Source of the DNA: Cyclobacteriaceae bacterium
Lineage (GTDB): Bacteria > Bacteroidota > Bacteroidia > Cytophagales > Cyclobacteriaceae
Reading direction: 5' to 3'
Assembly (NCBI GenBank): GCA_016786495.1
Contig: JAEUUJ010000083.1
Span: 1 to 64,000, forward strand
Length of the DNA stretch: 64,000 nucleotides
Below are positions 7,884-16,697 of the stretch, piece after piece; position 1 is the stretch's first letter, and every line of letters begins with the position of its first letter. Both the position numbers and the translations under genes were made by a program. A model generated the notes under the pieces. It saw only the letters and a program-made list of their open reading frames with translations, was not told the origin of the DNA and ran no database searches.

Positions 7884-10328
7884 ATGAAAGTGATAAAATT
7901 TGGCGGCTCTTCGGTCGCCACCCCGGAACGGATCAAATCGGTGATCAACATCATCAAACCCTATTCGCAAAGTGATTTAGCGATTGTGTTTTCTGCGTTT
8001 GGCGGAGTAACAGACGTGCTCATTCAATTGAGTACGCTTGCGCTCGAAGGCAATACGGGTTATCGTGCCAAACTGGAAGAACTTGAAACGCGTCATTTAG
8101 ATGCCGTTCGGAATCTCATCAGCATAAAAAATCAAAGCGGCATTTTAGCGCAGGTGAAAATCCAGATCAATGAACTGGAAGGCGTGCTTCAGGGCGTATT
8201 TCTTGTGAAAGAACGAACCCTGCGTACGCTGGATTATATCATGAGTTTTGGGGAACGACTTTCTGCCTACATCATTTCCGAAGCGATGAAAGATGCGGGA
8301 CTTCCGGCTGAATACCTCGATACGCGAAAAGTAATCCGCACCGACAATCAGTTCGGATACGCCAAAGTGGATTTTGACGTGACGAATAAATTGATCGCCA
8401 CACATTTTAAATTTCACGATGCCTTGCAAATCATCACAGGCTTCATCGCCACTTCCGAAAGCGGTGAAACCACCACACTGGGGCGAAGTGGCTCAGATTA
8501 CACCGCAGCGATTTTTGCCGGTGCGTTAAAAGTTTCTTCGCTCGAAATCTGGACCGATGTGGATGGGATGATGACGGCCGATCCGCGGCTTGTGAAAAAA
8601 GCGTTTACCATTCCCACCATGAGTTACGAGGAAGCGATGGAACTTTCGCACTTCGGTGCCAAGGTAATCTTTCCTTCCACCTTGCTTCCCGCGATGGCGC
8701 ACAACATTCCGATTTGGGTAAAGAACACATTTAATCCATCGCATGAAGGAACGCTGATCAGTGCCGAGTCAACCAATGGAAAACTGATCAAAGGCATTTC
8801 GTCCATGAATGGCATCAGCTTACTGAACATCCAGGGAAGTGGAATGCTGGGCGTAGTGGGCGTTTCCATGCGGTTGTTTTCAACCCTCGCACAGGAGAAA
8901 ATCAACGTGATTCTGATCAGCCAGGCATCCTCCGAACACTCCATTTGTATTGCCATTGAAAGTACATTGGCTGCAAGGGCAAAGTCCGCGTTGAAGCGCG
9001 AGTTTCAGCATGAGATCCACAACGAACTTATTGATGACGTGCATGTGACCGACAACTTATCGATTGTGGCCACGGTTGGCGATGGCATGAAACATCATCC
9101 CGGCACCAGTGGCAGAATGTTTAGCGCTTTGGGCAAGAATGGTATTAATGTCGTGGCAATTGCACAAGGCTCGTCTGAGCGAAATATCTCTGCAGTAATT
9201 AAACAAGAAGATGTTGCGAAGGCACTGAACGTGTTGCATGACGCATTCTTCTTGTCGGACCGAAAAACGGCACACGTGTTTTTGGCAGGCACCGGGCTGA
9301 TCGGTAAGGCGCTGCTCAACCAGGTAAGGGAGCAATTCAACAAATTGTCGGAAGAGAACAAGCTGGAGGTTCGTATTAACGGAATGGCCAATAGCAAAAA
9401 AATGATGTTTAGCGAGCAGGGTCTTTCACTTGAGCAGGCCGTTGAAACGTTAAACGAAAAGGGCGAGCCGATGAACCTGGAAGCTTTCTATCAGAACATG
9501 ACCAGCATGAATTTACCGAGTTCAATTTTTGTCGACTGTACCTCTAGTGAAGCCGTGGCCGGATTGTATGAACGGATTCTCGATTCGAATATTTCCATTG
9601 TTACTCCGAATAAAAAGGCCAATTCCGGAAGTCAGCAGGTTTACCAGCAGTTGAAAAGAACAGCCCGCCAACGCGGAGTACGCTTTTTATATGAGACAAA
9701 CGTGGGCGCGGGATTGCCCGTAATCAACACACTGAACGATTTGTTATTGAGTGGCGACAGAGTCATTCGCATTGAAGCGGTGCTGAGCGGAACGCTGAAC
9801 TTCATTTTCAGTTCCTTCAATGGCAGCAAACCCTTCAGTGACATCGTAAAAGAAGCGAAAGAGAAAGGTTACACCGAACCCGATCCGCGTGACGACTTAA
9901 GCGGTACCGATGTAGCGCGGAAAATTCTCATTCTTTCCCGCGAATGCGGGCTGTCGCTGGAGTTGGGAGATATCCCAATTCAAAACCTTGTGCCGCAAGA
10001 TTGCCGGGAACAAAAAACGACCGAAGAATTTCTCCAGGCATTGCAAAAACACGATGCTGAATTTGAAGCGTTACGAAAGGAGGCGGAATCCAAGCAACAA
10101 AAACTTCGCTACCAGGCAATCCTGGAAAACGGAAACGTGTCCGTTGCGCTCAAGCCGGTGGATAGTTCGCATCCATTCTATTCTTTATCCGGAAGCGATA
10201 ACATAATTTTACTCACAACCGAACGCTACCACGAACGCCCGATGGTTATCCGAGGTCCGGGTGCAGGCGCTGAAGTTACGGCTGCAGGTGTGTTTGCCGA
10301 CATCATCAGAATTGGTGGGCGTATATAA
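7884..10328 (+). CDS. thrA: Bifunctional aspartokinase / homoserine dehydrogenase
   Basis: ThrA phosphorylates aspartate and, after aspartate-semialdehyde is made elsewhere, reduces it to homoserine. In the 814-residue protein the aspartokinase domain starts at residue 1 (KFGGSSVA at 5-12) and runs to about 290. It is followed by ACT regulatory repeats (about 310-455) and a homoserine dehydrogenase domain whose nucleotide-binding GTGLIG is at 469-474. The order is the same as in E. coli ThrA. thrB starts 16 nt after the stop. The asd gene is not in the window. Confidence 0.96.
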   Translation: MKVIKFGGSSVATPERIKSVINIIKPYSQSDLAIVFSAFGGVTDVLIQLSTLALEGNTGYRAKLEELETRHLDAVRNLISIKNQSGILAQVKIQINELEGVLQGVFLVKERTLRTLDYIMSFGERLSAYIISEAMKDAGLPAEYLDTRKVIRTDNQFGYAKVDFDVTNKLIATHFKFHDALQIITGFIATSESGETTTLGRSGSDYTAAIFAGALKVSSLEIWTDVDGMMTADPRLVKKAFTIPTMSYEEAMELSHFGAKVIFPSTLLPAMAHNIPIWVKNTFNPSHEGTLISAESTNGKLIKGISSMNGISLLNIQGSGMLGVVGVSMRLFSTLAQEKINVILISQASSEHSICIAIESTLAARAKSALKREFQHEIHNELIDDVHVTDNLSIVATVGDGMKHHPGTSGRMFSALGKNGINVVAIAQGSSERNISAVIKQEDVAKALNVLHDAFFLSDRKTAHVFLAGTGLIGKALLNQVREQFNKLSEENKLEVRINGMANSKKMMFSEQGLSLEQAVETLNEKGEPMNLEAFYQNMTSMNLPSSIFVDCTSSEAVAGLYERILDSNISIVTPNKKANSGSQQVYQQLKRTARQRGVRFLYETNVGAGLPVINTLNDLLLSGDRVIRIEAVLSGTLNFIFSSFNGSKPFSDIVKEAKEKGYTEPDPRDDLSGTDVARKILILSRECGLSLELGDIPIQNLVPQDCREQKTTEEFLQALQKHDAEFEALRKEAESKQQKLRYQAILENGNVSVALKPVDSSHPFYSLSGSDNIILLTTERYHERPMVIRGPGAGAEVTAAGVFADIIRIGGRI

Positions 10329-10344
10329 AGTGAACACGAGAGAT

Positions 10345-11280
10345 ATGAATACCAAAAAAATTCACGCATATGCTCCTGCCTCCATTGGCAACGTCTCCTG
10401 CGGATTCGATGTGATGGGCATGGCTGTGGACGCCCCCGGTGACGAAGTGATTCTGACACTCAATGATTCCGGAGTTGTTTCCATAAAAGACATTGAGGGC
10501 GACAACGGCAAGCTTCCGCGAAAAGCAGAAGAGAACACAGCCGGAGTGGCGGTGATTGAGTTTCTGAAAGCGATCGAAAGCAATCATGGTGCAGAGATCA
10601 CGCTCATCAAAAATCTTCCGTTGGGTAGTGGCATGGGCTCCAGCGCGGCAAGTGCGGTGGCGGCCGTGATTGCGATTAACCGTGCACTCGGTAATCCATT
10701 TTTAAAAGCCGATTTACTCCCGTTTGTCATGCAGGCAGAATTTGTAGCGTGCGGTTCTGCGCATGCCGACAATGCGGCACCGAGTCTGCTGGGTGGTTTG
10801 ATTTTGATCCGTGATAACCATCCGCTGGACATCATCGAAATCCCAACGCCCGAAGAATTGATGTGTGTACTGGTTCATCCGCATGTGGAAGTCAAAACCC
10901 GCGATGCACGACAAGTGCTAAAAACATCCGTGCCCTTGAAAGATGCCATCACGCAATGGGGCAACACCGCAGCGCTGGTGGCAGGTATGATGAAACCCGA
11001 CTATGAATTGATTGGACGTTCATTACAGGATGTTGTAGCCGAACCGATGCGATCGGTTTTGATTCCGGGCTTTCACAGCATTAAACAGGCGGCCGTTACT
11101 GCAGGTGCACTGGGTTGCGGTATTTCGGGTTCCGGGCCTACTATGTTTTCGTTTTGCAAAGGAAAGGCCATTGCAGATAACGTGGGTGTCGCCATGCAAC
11201 AACAATTCGCAGCCGTTGGCCTGCAAAGTGAAGTGTATGTATCAAAAGTTAATAAAGCGGGAGCGAGAGTGATTGGTTAA
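10345..11280 (+). CDS. thrB: Homoserine kinase
   Basis: ThrB phosphorylates homoserine at the expense of ATP, giving the substrate of ThrC. The 311-residue GHMP-family protein carries the ATP-binding PLGSGMGSSAASA motif near residue 92 and a C-terminal GCGISGSGPTMFSF motif. The ATG at 10345 is chosen because it gives the normal GHMP N-terminus (KIHAYAPASIGNVSCGFD); upstream in-frame codons would extend it into thrA. It is the second gene of the thr unit. Confidence 0.95.
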   Translation: MNTKKIHAYAPASIGNVSCGFDVMGMAVDAPGDEVILTLNDSGVVSIKDIEGDNGKLPRKAEENTAGVAVIEFLKAIESNHGAEITLIKNLPLGSGMGSSAASAVAAVIAINRALGNPFLKADLLPFVMQAEFVACGSAHADNAAPSLLGGLILIRDNHPLDIIEIPTPEELMCVLVHPHVEVKTRDARQVLKTSVPLKDAITQWGNTAALVAGMMKPDYELIGRSLQDVVAEPMRSVLIPGFHSIKQAAVTAGALGCGISGSGPTMFSFCKGKAIADNVGVAMQQQFAAVGLQSEVYVSKVNKAGARVIG

Positions 11281-11292
11281 CGAATGCGAAAC

Positions 11293-11362
11293 CTGTCAGC
11301 CTGAGTTTATCGAAGGCCAGGTTTCGACAAAACTGCCTGCGTCCGGCAGGCTCAACCTGATA
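11293..11362. repeat. Dispersed inverted repeat (TGTCAGCCTGAG...), copy 2
   Basis: The left arm TGTCAGCCTGAGTTTATCGAAG faces a right arm that reads, on the opposite strand, TATCAGGTTGAG, then an inserted palindrome (CCTGCCGGACGCAGGCAG), then TTTTGTCGAAAC. The insertion occupies the same internal position as in copy 1 but in the other arm. It fills the thrB-thrC spacer and ends just before the thrC ATG. Confidence 0.75.
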
Positions 11363-11367
11363 AAATA

Positions 11368-12669
11368 ATGAACTACTACAGCACAAATAATAAAAAATCA
11401 ACCGTCAGCCTGAAGGAAGCTGTGCTCAAAGGGCTTGCGCCCGACAAGGGCTTGTATATGCCCGAGTCAATTCCGGTACTGCCGGAATCGTTCTTCGATT
11501 CCCTTCCGGGAAAATCTTTTCAGCAGATTGCTTATGAAGTAGCCCACGCACTTTTGCAGCAGGATGTTCCGGCTGATGAGTTACGAAAAATGGTCGAACA
11601 CACGATCACGTTTGATGCTCCGCTGGTTGAAATTGAAAAAAGTGTTTTCTCACTGGAGTTGTTTCACGGCCCTACATTGGCATTCAAAGATTTTGGTGCG
11701 CGGTTCATGTCGCAGTTATTGAGCTGGTTTGCGAAAGCAGAAAAGCGGGAGATCGTTATCCTCGTAGCAACTTCCGGGGATACGGGCAGTGCGGTAGCCA
11801 ACGGATTCCTGGGGGTACCGGGCGTAAAAGTTGTGGTGCTGTATCCATCCGGAAAAGTGAGCGATATTCAGGAGAAACAATTTACGACCCTCGGACAAAA
11901 CATCACCGCGCTTGAGGTTGACGGCACATTCGATGATTGTCAGCGGTTAGTGAAAGAAGCTTTCCTGGATGAAGAGCTTAACAAAGAGTTTTTCCTCACA
12001 TCAGCCAACTCGATTAACATTGCACGCCTGATCCCGCAGTCGTTTTACTACTTCTATGCGTGGTCGCGATTGAAAGATCGCAGCAACGTTGTATTCTCTG
12101 TTCCGAGTGGAAATTTCGGCAACCTCACGGCCGGATTGATCGCCAAGCGGATGGGTTTACCGATCAGACATTTTATTGCTTCCACCAATCGTAACGACAT
12201 TGTTCCGGAATATCTCGACACCGGAACTTTCAATCCGAAGCCCTCACAGGCTACCGTCAGCAACGCGATGGACGTTGGCAATCCGAGTAACTTTGCGCGC
12301 ATGATGGATCTGTATGCAAACGATCTGAACAATATCAAAGCAGATATTACGGGTTATAGGTTCTCGGACGATGAAACCAAACAAGCCATGCGAGCGGTTT
12401 ATGAAACATCAAACTACACCCTCGATCCACACGGAGCAGTTGGCTACCTGGGGCTAAAGAAATATCTGTCAGAACATACCGAAGCCAAAGGAGTGTTTTT
12501 AGAAACCGCGCATCCGGCTAAGTTTTTGGACGTGGTTGAGGATACATTGAAGACGGAAGTTAAAATTCCTGAAAGGCTAAAACAGTTTGTTAAAGGAAAT
12601 AAAAAGTCCATTCCGTGTTCAAAGGACTTTGTGCATTTTCGAAGCATTGCGATCAGCTTATTGAAGTAG
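11368..12669 (+). CDS. thrC: Threonine synthase
   Basis: ThrC converts O-phosphohomoserine to threonine and phosphate with PLP. The PLP lysine lies in HGPTLAFKDFGARF, and the TSGDTGSAVANGF segment follows. The 433-residue length fits the bacterial family. It closes the thr unit and supplies the substrate of IlvA, encoded upstream. Its final 12 nt overlap the 3' end of the opposite-strand gene, with no terminator visible. Confidence 0.96.
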   Translation: MNYYSTNNKKSTVSLKEAVLKGLAPDKGLYMPESIPVLPESFFDSLPGKSFQQIAYEVAHALLQQDVPADELRKMVEHTITFDAPLVEIEKSVFSLELFHGPTLAFKDFGARFMSQLLSWFAKAEKREIVILVATSGDTGSAVANGFLGVPGVKVVVLYPSGKVSDIQEKQFTTLGQNITALEVDGTFDDCQRLVKEAFLDEELNKEFFLTSANSINIARLIPQSFYYFYAWSRLKDRSNVVFSVPSGNFGNLTAGLIAKRMGLPIRHFIASTNRNDIVPEYLDTGTFNPKPSQATVSNAMDVGNPSNFARMMDLYANDLNNIKADITGYRFSDDETKQAMRAVYETSNYTLDPHGAVGYLGLKKYLSEHTEAKGVFLETAHPAKFLDVVEDTLKTEVKIPERLKQFVKGNKKSIPCSKDFVHFRSIAISLLK

Positions 12670-13191
12670 GGTCTTTACTTCTTCATCAACGTTATCTGCG
12701 ACAATAAAATCGCGGTAATAAACTTCACCGTCTCTCGTCTCGCTTCGGTAATCGAAGTCGACCACCAGCAAGAAGTAGTTTTTTTCATCCTTCAGGATAT
12801 CCGAAACATCAAATGGCCGTTCGTTTATAACTTTATCAATAATTATTTCCACTTTTTTATTCGGAACAAAATAAAGTCCACACATTGACTGCGCCCCGAT
12901 TTCCAAATAAAGTGGATCCAACTTTTTCCTATCGAGAACTTTTACAAGTCCGGCCTGTCCGGGAATAAAACTAAAAAGGTAACTCCACCACACTTTGGAG
13001 CACCAGCCGCTCCAAATCACTTCAACCGACTCATTAGTTCTTAACTCCCTGTAAAAACTTCTGGTTTGACTTCCCATACCGTGAATAAGCAAAGTAAAAT
13101 CAGCGGAGCTTATTACATTCAGTTTGGATAAGGCTGCAAGCATATTCTCCAAAACTTGAATTTCAATTTCACCGGTTATTCTATTCTTCAT
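12658..13191 (-). CDS. Hypothetical protein (177 aa)
   Basis: Not recognised. The frame starts at ATG 13191 (MKNRITGEIEIQVLENML); a TTG at 13251 could add 20 residues, but TTG starts are uncommon here. It has no signal peptide and no clear membrane segment. The central part is aromatic-rich (WSGWCSKVWWSYLF), and the C-terminal half is acidic (VVDFDYRSETRDGEVYYRD). It lies alone, opposite to the thr and leu genes, and overlaps the thrC 3' end by 12 nt. It occupies the region where a leuC leader peptide would be expected and could be an insertion there. Confidence 0.6.
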   Translation of the reverse strand: MKNRITGEIEIQVLENMLAALSKLNVISSADFTLLIHGMGSQTRSFYRELRTNESVEVIWSGWCSKVWWSYLFSFIPGQAGLVKVLDRKKLDPLYLEIGAQSMCGLYFVPNKKVEIIIDKVINERPFDVSDILKDEKNYFLLVVDFDYRSETRDGEVYYRDFIVADNVDEEVKTLLQ

Positions 13192-13328
13192 AAACTTGAT
13201 GCTTTCGAAATATAACGCATAACTAACACCCGTAAGCACAAACTTTTTCAAATAATCCTTTACACAAGGCGTTCAAAGTTTCATATTAGCAGCTAGAACC
13301 ATCCGGAGGTTATATCCATTCCGGCAAG

Positions 13329-13363
13329 CCGTCCTGACGATACTGTCAGGACGGTTTTGTTTT
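13329..13363 (+). terminator. Attenuator-like terminator upstream of leuC
   Basis: A perfect 10-bp stem, CCGTCCTGAC (13329-13338) and GTCAGGACGG (13345-13354), has a 6-nt loop and a T-rich tail to 13363. No rightward gene ends nearby: thrC stops 660 nt upstream and a leftward gene intervenes. It is therefore best read as a leader terminator for leuCDBA. The tail and the next 40 nt, including ACAAACTAAC and TTGTTA, match the ilvE leader. No Leu-rich leader frame with a start codon was found before it. Confidence 0.8.
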
Positions 13364-13400
13364 AAATAGGCCATAACAAACTAACGCTTGTTATTTACGC

Positions 13401-14816
13401 ATGTCGCAACCGAAAACAATTTTTGAAAAGATCTGGGACAAACACGTTGTCAAACGTGCTGACGGTTACCCGGATGCTGTATTCATCGACCGTCATTTTA
13501 TCCACGAAGTAACCAGCCCGCAGGCCTTCGATGGCTTGCGCAAGCGCGGCATTGGCGTATTCAATGTAAACCGCACCACCGCAACGGCCGATCATAACGT
13601 TCCCACAAAAGACCAGCACCTTCCCATCAAGGAGGCTTTATCGCGGCATCAGGTGGAAACGCTACGCAAGAACTGCGCGGAGTTTGGCGTAGAACTATAC
13701 GACCTTGGCCATCCCTTCCAGGGCATTGTGCATATTATCGGACCGGAACTTGGGCTTACCCTCCCGGGGATGACCATTGTGTGTGGCGACAGCCATACCT
13801 CCACGCACGGGGCGTTTGGCAACGTAGCGTTTGGCATCGGAACCTCGGAAGTGGAGCAAGTACTGGCCACGCAATGCATTCTGCAATACAAGCCGAAGAC
13901 GATGAAGATCGAGATCAACGGCAAGCTCGGCAAAGGCGTGGTGAGCAAAGACATTATTTTGTACATCATCTCTAAAATCTCTGCCAGCGGAGCAACGGGA
14001 TACTTTGTAGAGTATGCAGGCGATGCCATTCGGTCACTTTCGATGGAAGCCCGGATGACCATCTGCAACATGAGCATTGAGATGGGCGCCCGGGGTGGAT
14101 TGATTGCACCCGATGAAACAACGTTTGCCTACATCAAGGGAAGAAAGTTTGCCCCACAAGGCGCAGCGTTCGACCTGGCCGTAGAAGAATGGAAAAAATT
14201 GAAAACGGATGAAGGTGCGAAGTACGACACCGTACTCACATTCGATGCAGCCGACATCGCACCGATGATTACGTACGGAACCAATCCGGGCATGGGCATG
14301 AAGGTTACCGATCGCATCCCAACCGCCAATGAATTGAAAGAACTTAACGAACAGGTTTCGTTTAAAAAGTCGCTCGAGTATATGGGCCTTGAACAAGGTT
14401 CGCAGTTGCTCGGCAAAGCAATTGACTATGTATTTATCGGCAGCTGCACCAACGCGCGCATTGAAGACCTGCGCGAAGTGGCAGCGATGGTGAGAGGAAA
14501 GAAAAAAGCTGCTGGCGTAGAAGTATGGGTTGTGCCCGGATCGAAACAAGTTCAGGAACAGGCGAAGAAAGAAGGCCTCGATAAAATTTTTGAGGCGGCA
14601 GGTTTCGAATTGCGCGAACCCGGCTGTTCCGCGTGTCTGGGCATGAATGAAGATAAAATACCCGCAGGCAAATATTGCATCAGCACATCGAACCGGAATT
14701 TCGAAGGCCGTCAGGGTCCGAAATCAAGAACGTTTTTAGCAAGTCCGTTGAGTGCCGCTGCAGCTGCGATTACCGGCAAAGTGACTGATGTCCGAGAGTT
14801 TAACGTTAAAAGTTAA
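13401..14816 (+). CDS. leuC: 3-isopropylmalate dehydratase large subunit
   Basis: LeuC with LeuD forms isopropylmalate isomerase, a [4Fe-4S] enzyme of the aconitase family. The 471-residue protein has the expected cluster cysteines in [11 protein letters not shown] and in [12 protein letters not shown], and the early [14 protein letters not shown] substrate motif. It is first in the leuCDBA unit. The leuD ATG follows after 54 nt of A/T-rich spacer that includes an 8-bp inverted repeat. Confidence 0.96.
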   Translation: MSQPKTIFEKIWDKHVVKRADGYPDAVFIDRHFIHEVTSPQAFDGLRKRGIGVFNVNRTTATADHNVPTKDQHLPIKEALSRHQVETLRKNCAEFGVELYDLGHPFQGIVHIIGPELGLTLPGMTIVCGDSHTSTHGAFGNVAFGIGTSEVEQVLATQCILQYKPKTMKIEINGKLGKGVVSKDIILYIISKISASGATGYFVEYAGDAIRSLSMEARMTICNMSIEMGARGGLIAPDETTFAYIKGRKFAPQGAAFDLAVEEWKKLKTDEGAKYDTVLTFDAADIAPMITYGTNPGMGMKVTDRIPTANELKELNEQVSFKKSLEYMGLEQGSQLLGKAIDYVFIGSCTNARIEDLREVAAMVRGKKKAAGVEVWVVPGSKQVQEQAKKEGLDKIFEAAGFELREPGCSACLGMNEDKIPAGKYCISTSNRNFEGRQGPKSRTFLASPLSAAAAAITGKVTDVREFNVKS

Positions 14817-14844
14817 TCGTTAATAGGAGAACGATACGATTAAC
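14812..14844. repeat. Inverted repeat at the leuC-leuD junction
   Basis: GTTAATCG (14812-14819) and CGATTAAC (14837-14844) form a perfect 8-bp stem around the leuC stop codon. No T-tract follows. It may adjust leuC/leuD message stability or coupling. Low GC content makes chance more likely than for the other hairpins listed. Confidence 0.4.
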
Positions 14845-14870
14845 TGATAACTAATAACTATTAACGAAAT

Positions 14871-15455
14871 ATGAGTAAAGAAAAATTTCAAAAGCTAATA
14901 TCACCCGCGGTACCGATCGCGGTTGAGAATATCGATACCGATCAGATTATTCCTGCCCGGTTCTTAAAGGCCACAACGCGCGAAGGATTTGGTGATAACC
15001 TGTTCCGCGACTGGCGATATGACGGGAACAACAATCCGATTGCTGAGTTTCCCTTGAACAATGCTGCGTACACCGGGAAAATTCTGGTGGCGGGAAAAAA
15101 CTTTGGATGCGGCAGCAGTCGCGAACATGCCGCCTGGGCAATCTATGATTACGGTTTCCGGGTGGTGGTGTCGAGCTTCTTTGCCGACATCTTCAAGAAT
15201 AATGCATTGAACAATGCCGTACTGCCGGTTGTTGTATCCGATCAGTTTTTGAACGAGTTATTGGAAACGATTCAACGTGATCCGAAAACAGAAGTAACCG
15301 TTGATCTCGAAAATCAATTCATCAGCTTCAATGGCAAGAAAGAAGGTTTCCAAATCAACGCCTATAAAAAGACATGCCTGATGAACGGGTATGATGATAT
15401 TGACTACCTGTTGAGTCTGAATAGAGAGATTAAGGAGTACGATTTAACACATTAA
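14871..15455 (+). CDS. leuD: 3-isopropylmalate dehydratase small subunit
   Basis: LeuD is the swivelling domain of isopropylmalate isomerase. The 194-residue protein contains [14 protein letters not shown] near residue 20 and [16 protein letters not shown] near residue 80, both diagnostic of the family. It follows leuC directly and precedes leuB. The start ATG at 14871 is preceded by TAACGAAAT, like the ilvC start. Confidence 0.96.
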   Translation: MSKEKFQKLISPAVPIAVENIDTDQIIPARFLKATTREGFGDNLFRDWRYDGNNNPIAEFPLNNAAYTGKILVAGKNFGCGSSREHAAWAIYDYGFRVVVSSFFADIFKNNALNNAVLPVVVSDQFLNELLETIQRDPKTEVTVDLENQFISFNGKKEGFQINAYKKTCLMNGYDDIDYLLSLNREIKEYDLTH

Positions 15456-15469
15456 TCAGTTTCCTGTTT

Positions 15470-15509
15470 CCAGACTCCGGTTTACCGGTAACTGGCAACC
15501 GGAATCTGG
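15470..15509. repeat. Hairpin-forming repeat between leuD and leuB
   Basis: CCAGAcTCCGGTT (15470-15482) and AACCGGAaTCTGG (15497-15509) pair over 12 of 13 positions, with a 14-nt loop that is itself partly palindromic (ACCGGT). It lies in the 74-nt spacer before the GTG start of leuB. It has no T-tract, so it is more likely a dispersed repeat or an RNA stabiliser than a terminator. Confidence 0.55.
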
Positions 15510-15529
15510 TACCAAAAAAATAAAGTATA

Positions 15530-16672
15530 GTGAACAAGAAGATTATAATACTACCCGGAGACGGAATCGGCAAGGAAGTAACGGCCGAAGGAAAGAAGGT
15601 TTTGAAAAAGATCGGTGAGGTCTTCGGACATGAATTTACTTTTGAAGAAGCGCAAATCGGTCACGATGCCATCGAGGCTACCGGAAATCCTTTACCGGAG
15701 GAAACCCTCGCCAAGCTTAAGAACTGTGATGCAATTTTATTTGGAGCCGTTGGCCATCCGAAATACGATAACGACCCAACGTTAAAAGTTCGTCCCGAAC
15801 AAGGCTTGCTGAAAATGCGCAAAGAACTTGGTCTGTACGCCAACCTTCGTCCGATTAAATTATTTGACGAACTGCTCGAAGCTTCCAGCATCAAACCGGA
15901 AATTCTGAAAGGTTCAGACATTCTCTTCTTCCGTGAACTTACGGGTGATGTTTACTTCGGAGAGAAGGGCCGGAAAGATGAAGGCAAAACGGCTTACGAT
16001 CTGATGATCTATCAGAAGTATGAAATCGAACGAATTGCGCACAAGGCTTTCAAAGCCGCACAAACCCGCAGCAAAAAAGTTACCTCGGTCGACAAAGCTA
16101 ATGTACTCGAAAGCTCCAGGTTATGGCGCGAAGTGGTGAATGAAGTAAGCAAGCAATACCCGGACGTGAAGCTCGAGCATCAGTTTATCGATGCCGCAGC
16201 CATGAAGCTGATTCAGAATCCGAAAAGCTTTGACGTGGTGCTTACCGGAAACCTGTTTGGCGATATCCTCACGGATGAAGCTTCGCAGATTGCCGGCTCG
16301 ATGGGTATGCTCGCGTCTGCCTCGATAGGCGATACTGTTGGCTTGTATGAACCCATTCACGGAAGCGCGCACGATATCACCGGAAAGGGAATTGCAAACC
16401 CTCTGGCTTCTATCCTGTCGGTTGCCCTGATGCTGGATATTTCCTTCGGATTGAAGAACGAAGCGGATGCGGTAATCAACGCAGTGGAGCAGGCCCTGAA
16501 AGAGGGCTGGAGGACGAGTGACATTGCTGATGCAAAAACTGCAAAAGAAAAAATCCTGAACACCCAAAAGATGGGTGACACCGTGATCAGCAAACTGACC
16601 AATAACAAAGAAACCATAAACATGACTGCGCTGAACACCGCAAGCTTCATCGCATCAACGTCAATTAACTAA
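15530..16672 (+). CDS. leuB: 3-isopropylmalate dehydrogenase
   Basis: LeuB oxidises and decarboxylates 3-isopropylmalate with NAD+. The 380-residue protein has the N-terminal LPGDGIGKEV and the late LTGNLFGDILTDEASQ motif of the isocitrate/isopropylmalate dehydrogenase family. The start is GTG at 15530; no ATG fits the conserved N-terminus. The C-terminus runs about 20 residues past the usual family end (ETINMTALNTASFIASTSIN); this tail looks unstructured and its role is unknown. Confidence 0.94.
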   Translation: MNKKIIILPGDGIGKEVTAEGKKVLKKIGEVFGHEFTFEEAQIGHDAIEATGNPLPEETLAKLKNCDAILFGAVGHPKYDNDPTLKVRPEQGLLKMRKELGLYANLRPIKLFDELLEASSIKPEILKGSDILFFRELTGDVYFGEKGRKDEGKTAYDLMIYQKYEIERIAHKAFKAAQTRSKKVTSVDKANVLESSRLWREVVNEVSKQYPDVKLEHQFIDAAAMKLIQNPKSFDVVLTGNLFGDILTDEASQIAGSMGMLASASIGDTVGLYEPIHGSAHDITGKGIANPLASILSVALMLDISFGLKNEADAVINAVEQALKEGWRTSDIADAKTAKEKILNTQKMGDTVISKLTNNKETINMTALNTASFIASTSIN

Positions 16673-16697
16673 TAACATTAACCTATAACCTACAGGT

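Noticed and set aside
13199-13222. Seven-codon frame (MLSKYNA) as a leuC leader peptide
   Set aside because: It has one leucine codon and lies more than 100 nt before the terminator, so it cannot carry leucine control.
13192-13251. TTG start for the orphan leftward gene
   Set aside because: TTG starts are rare here and ATG at 13191 gives a plausible protein; the extension adds no known feature.
14812-14844. Terminator between leuC and leuD
   Set aside because: The stem has no T-tract and lies inside an operon of subunits that must be made together.
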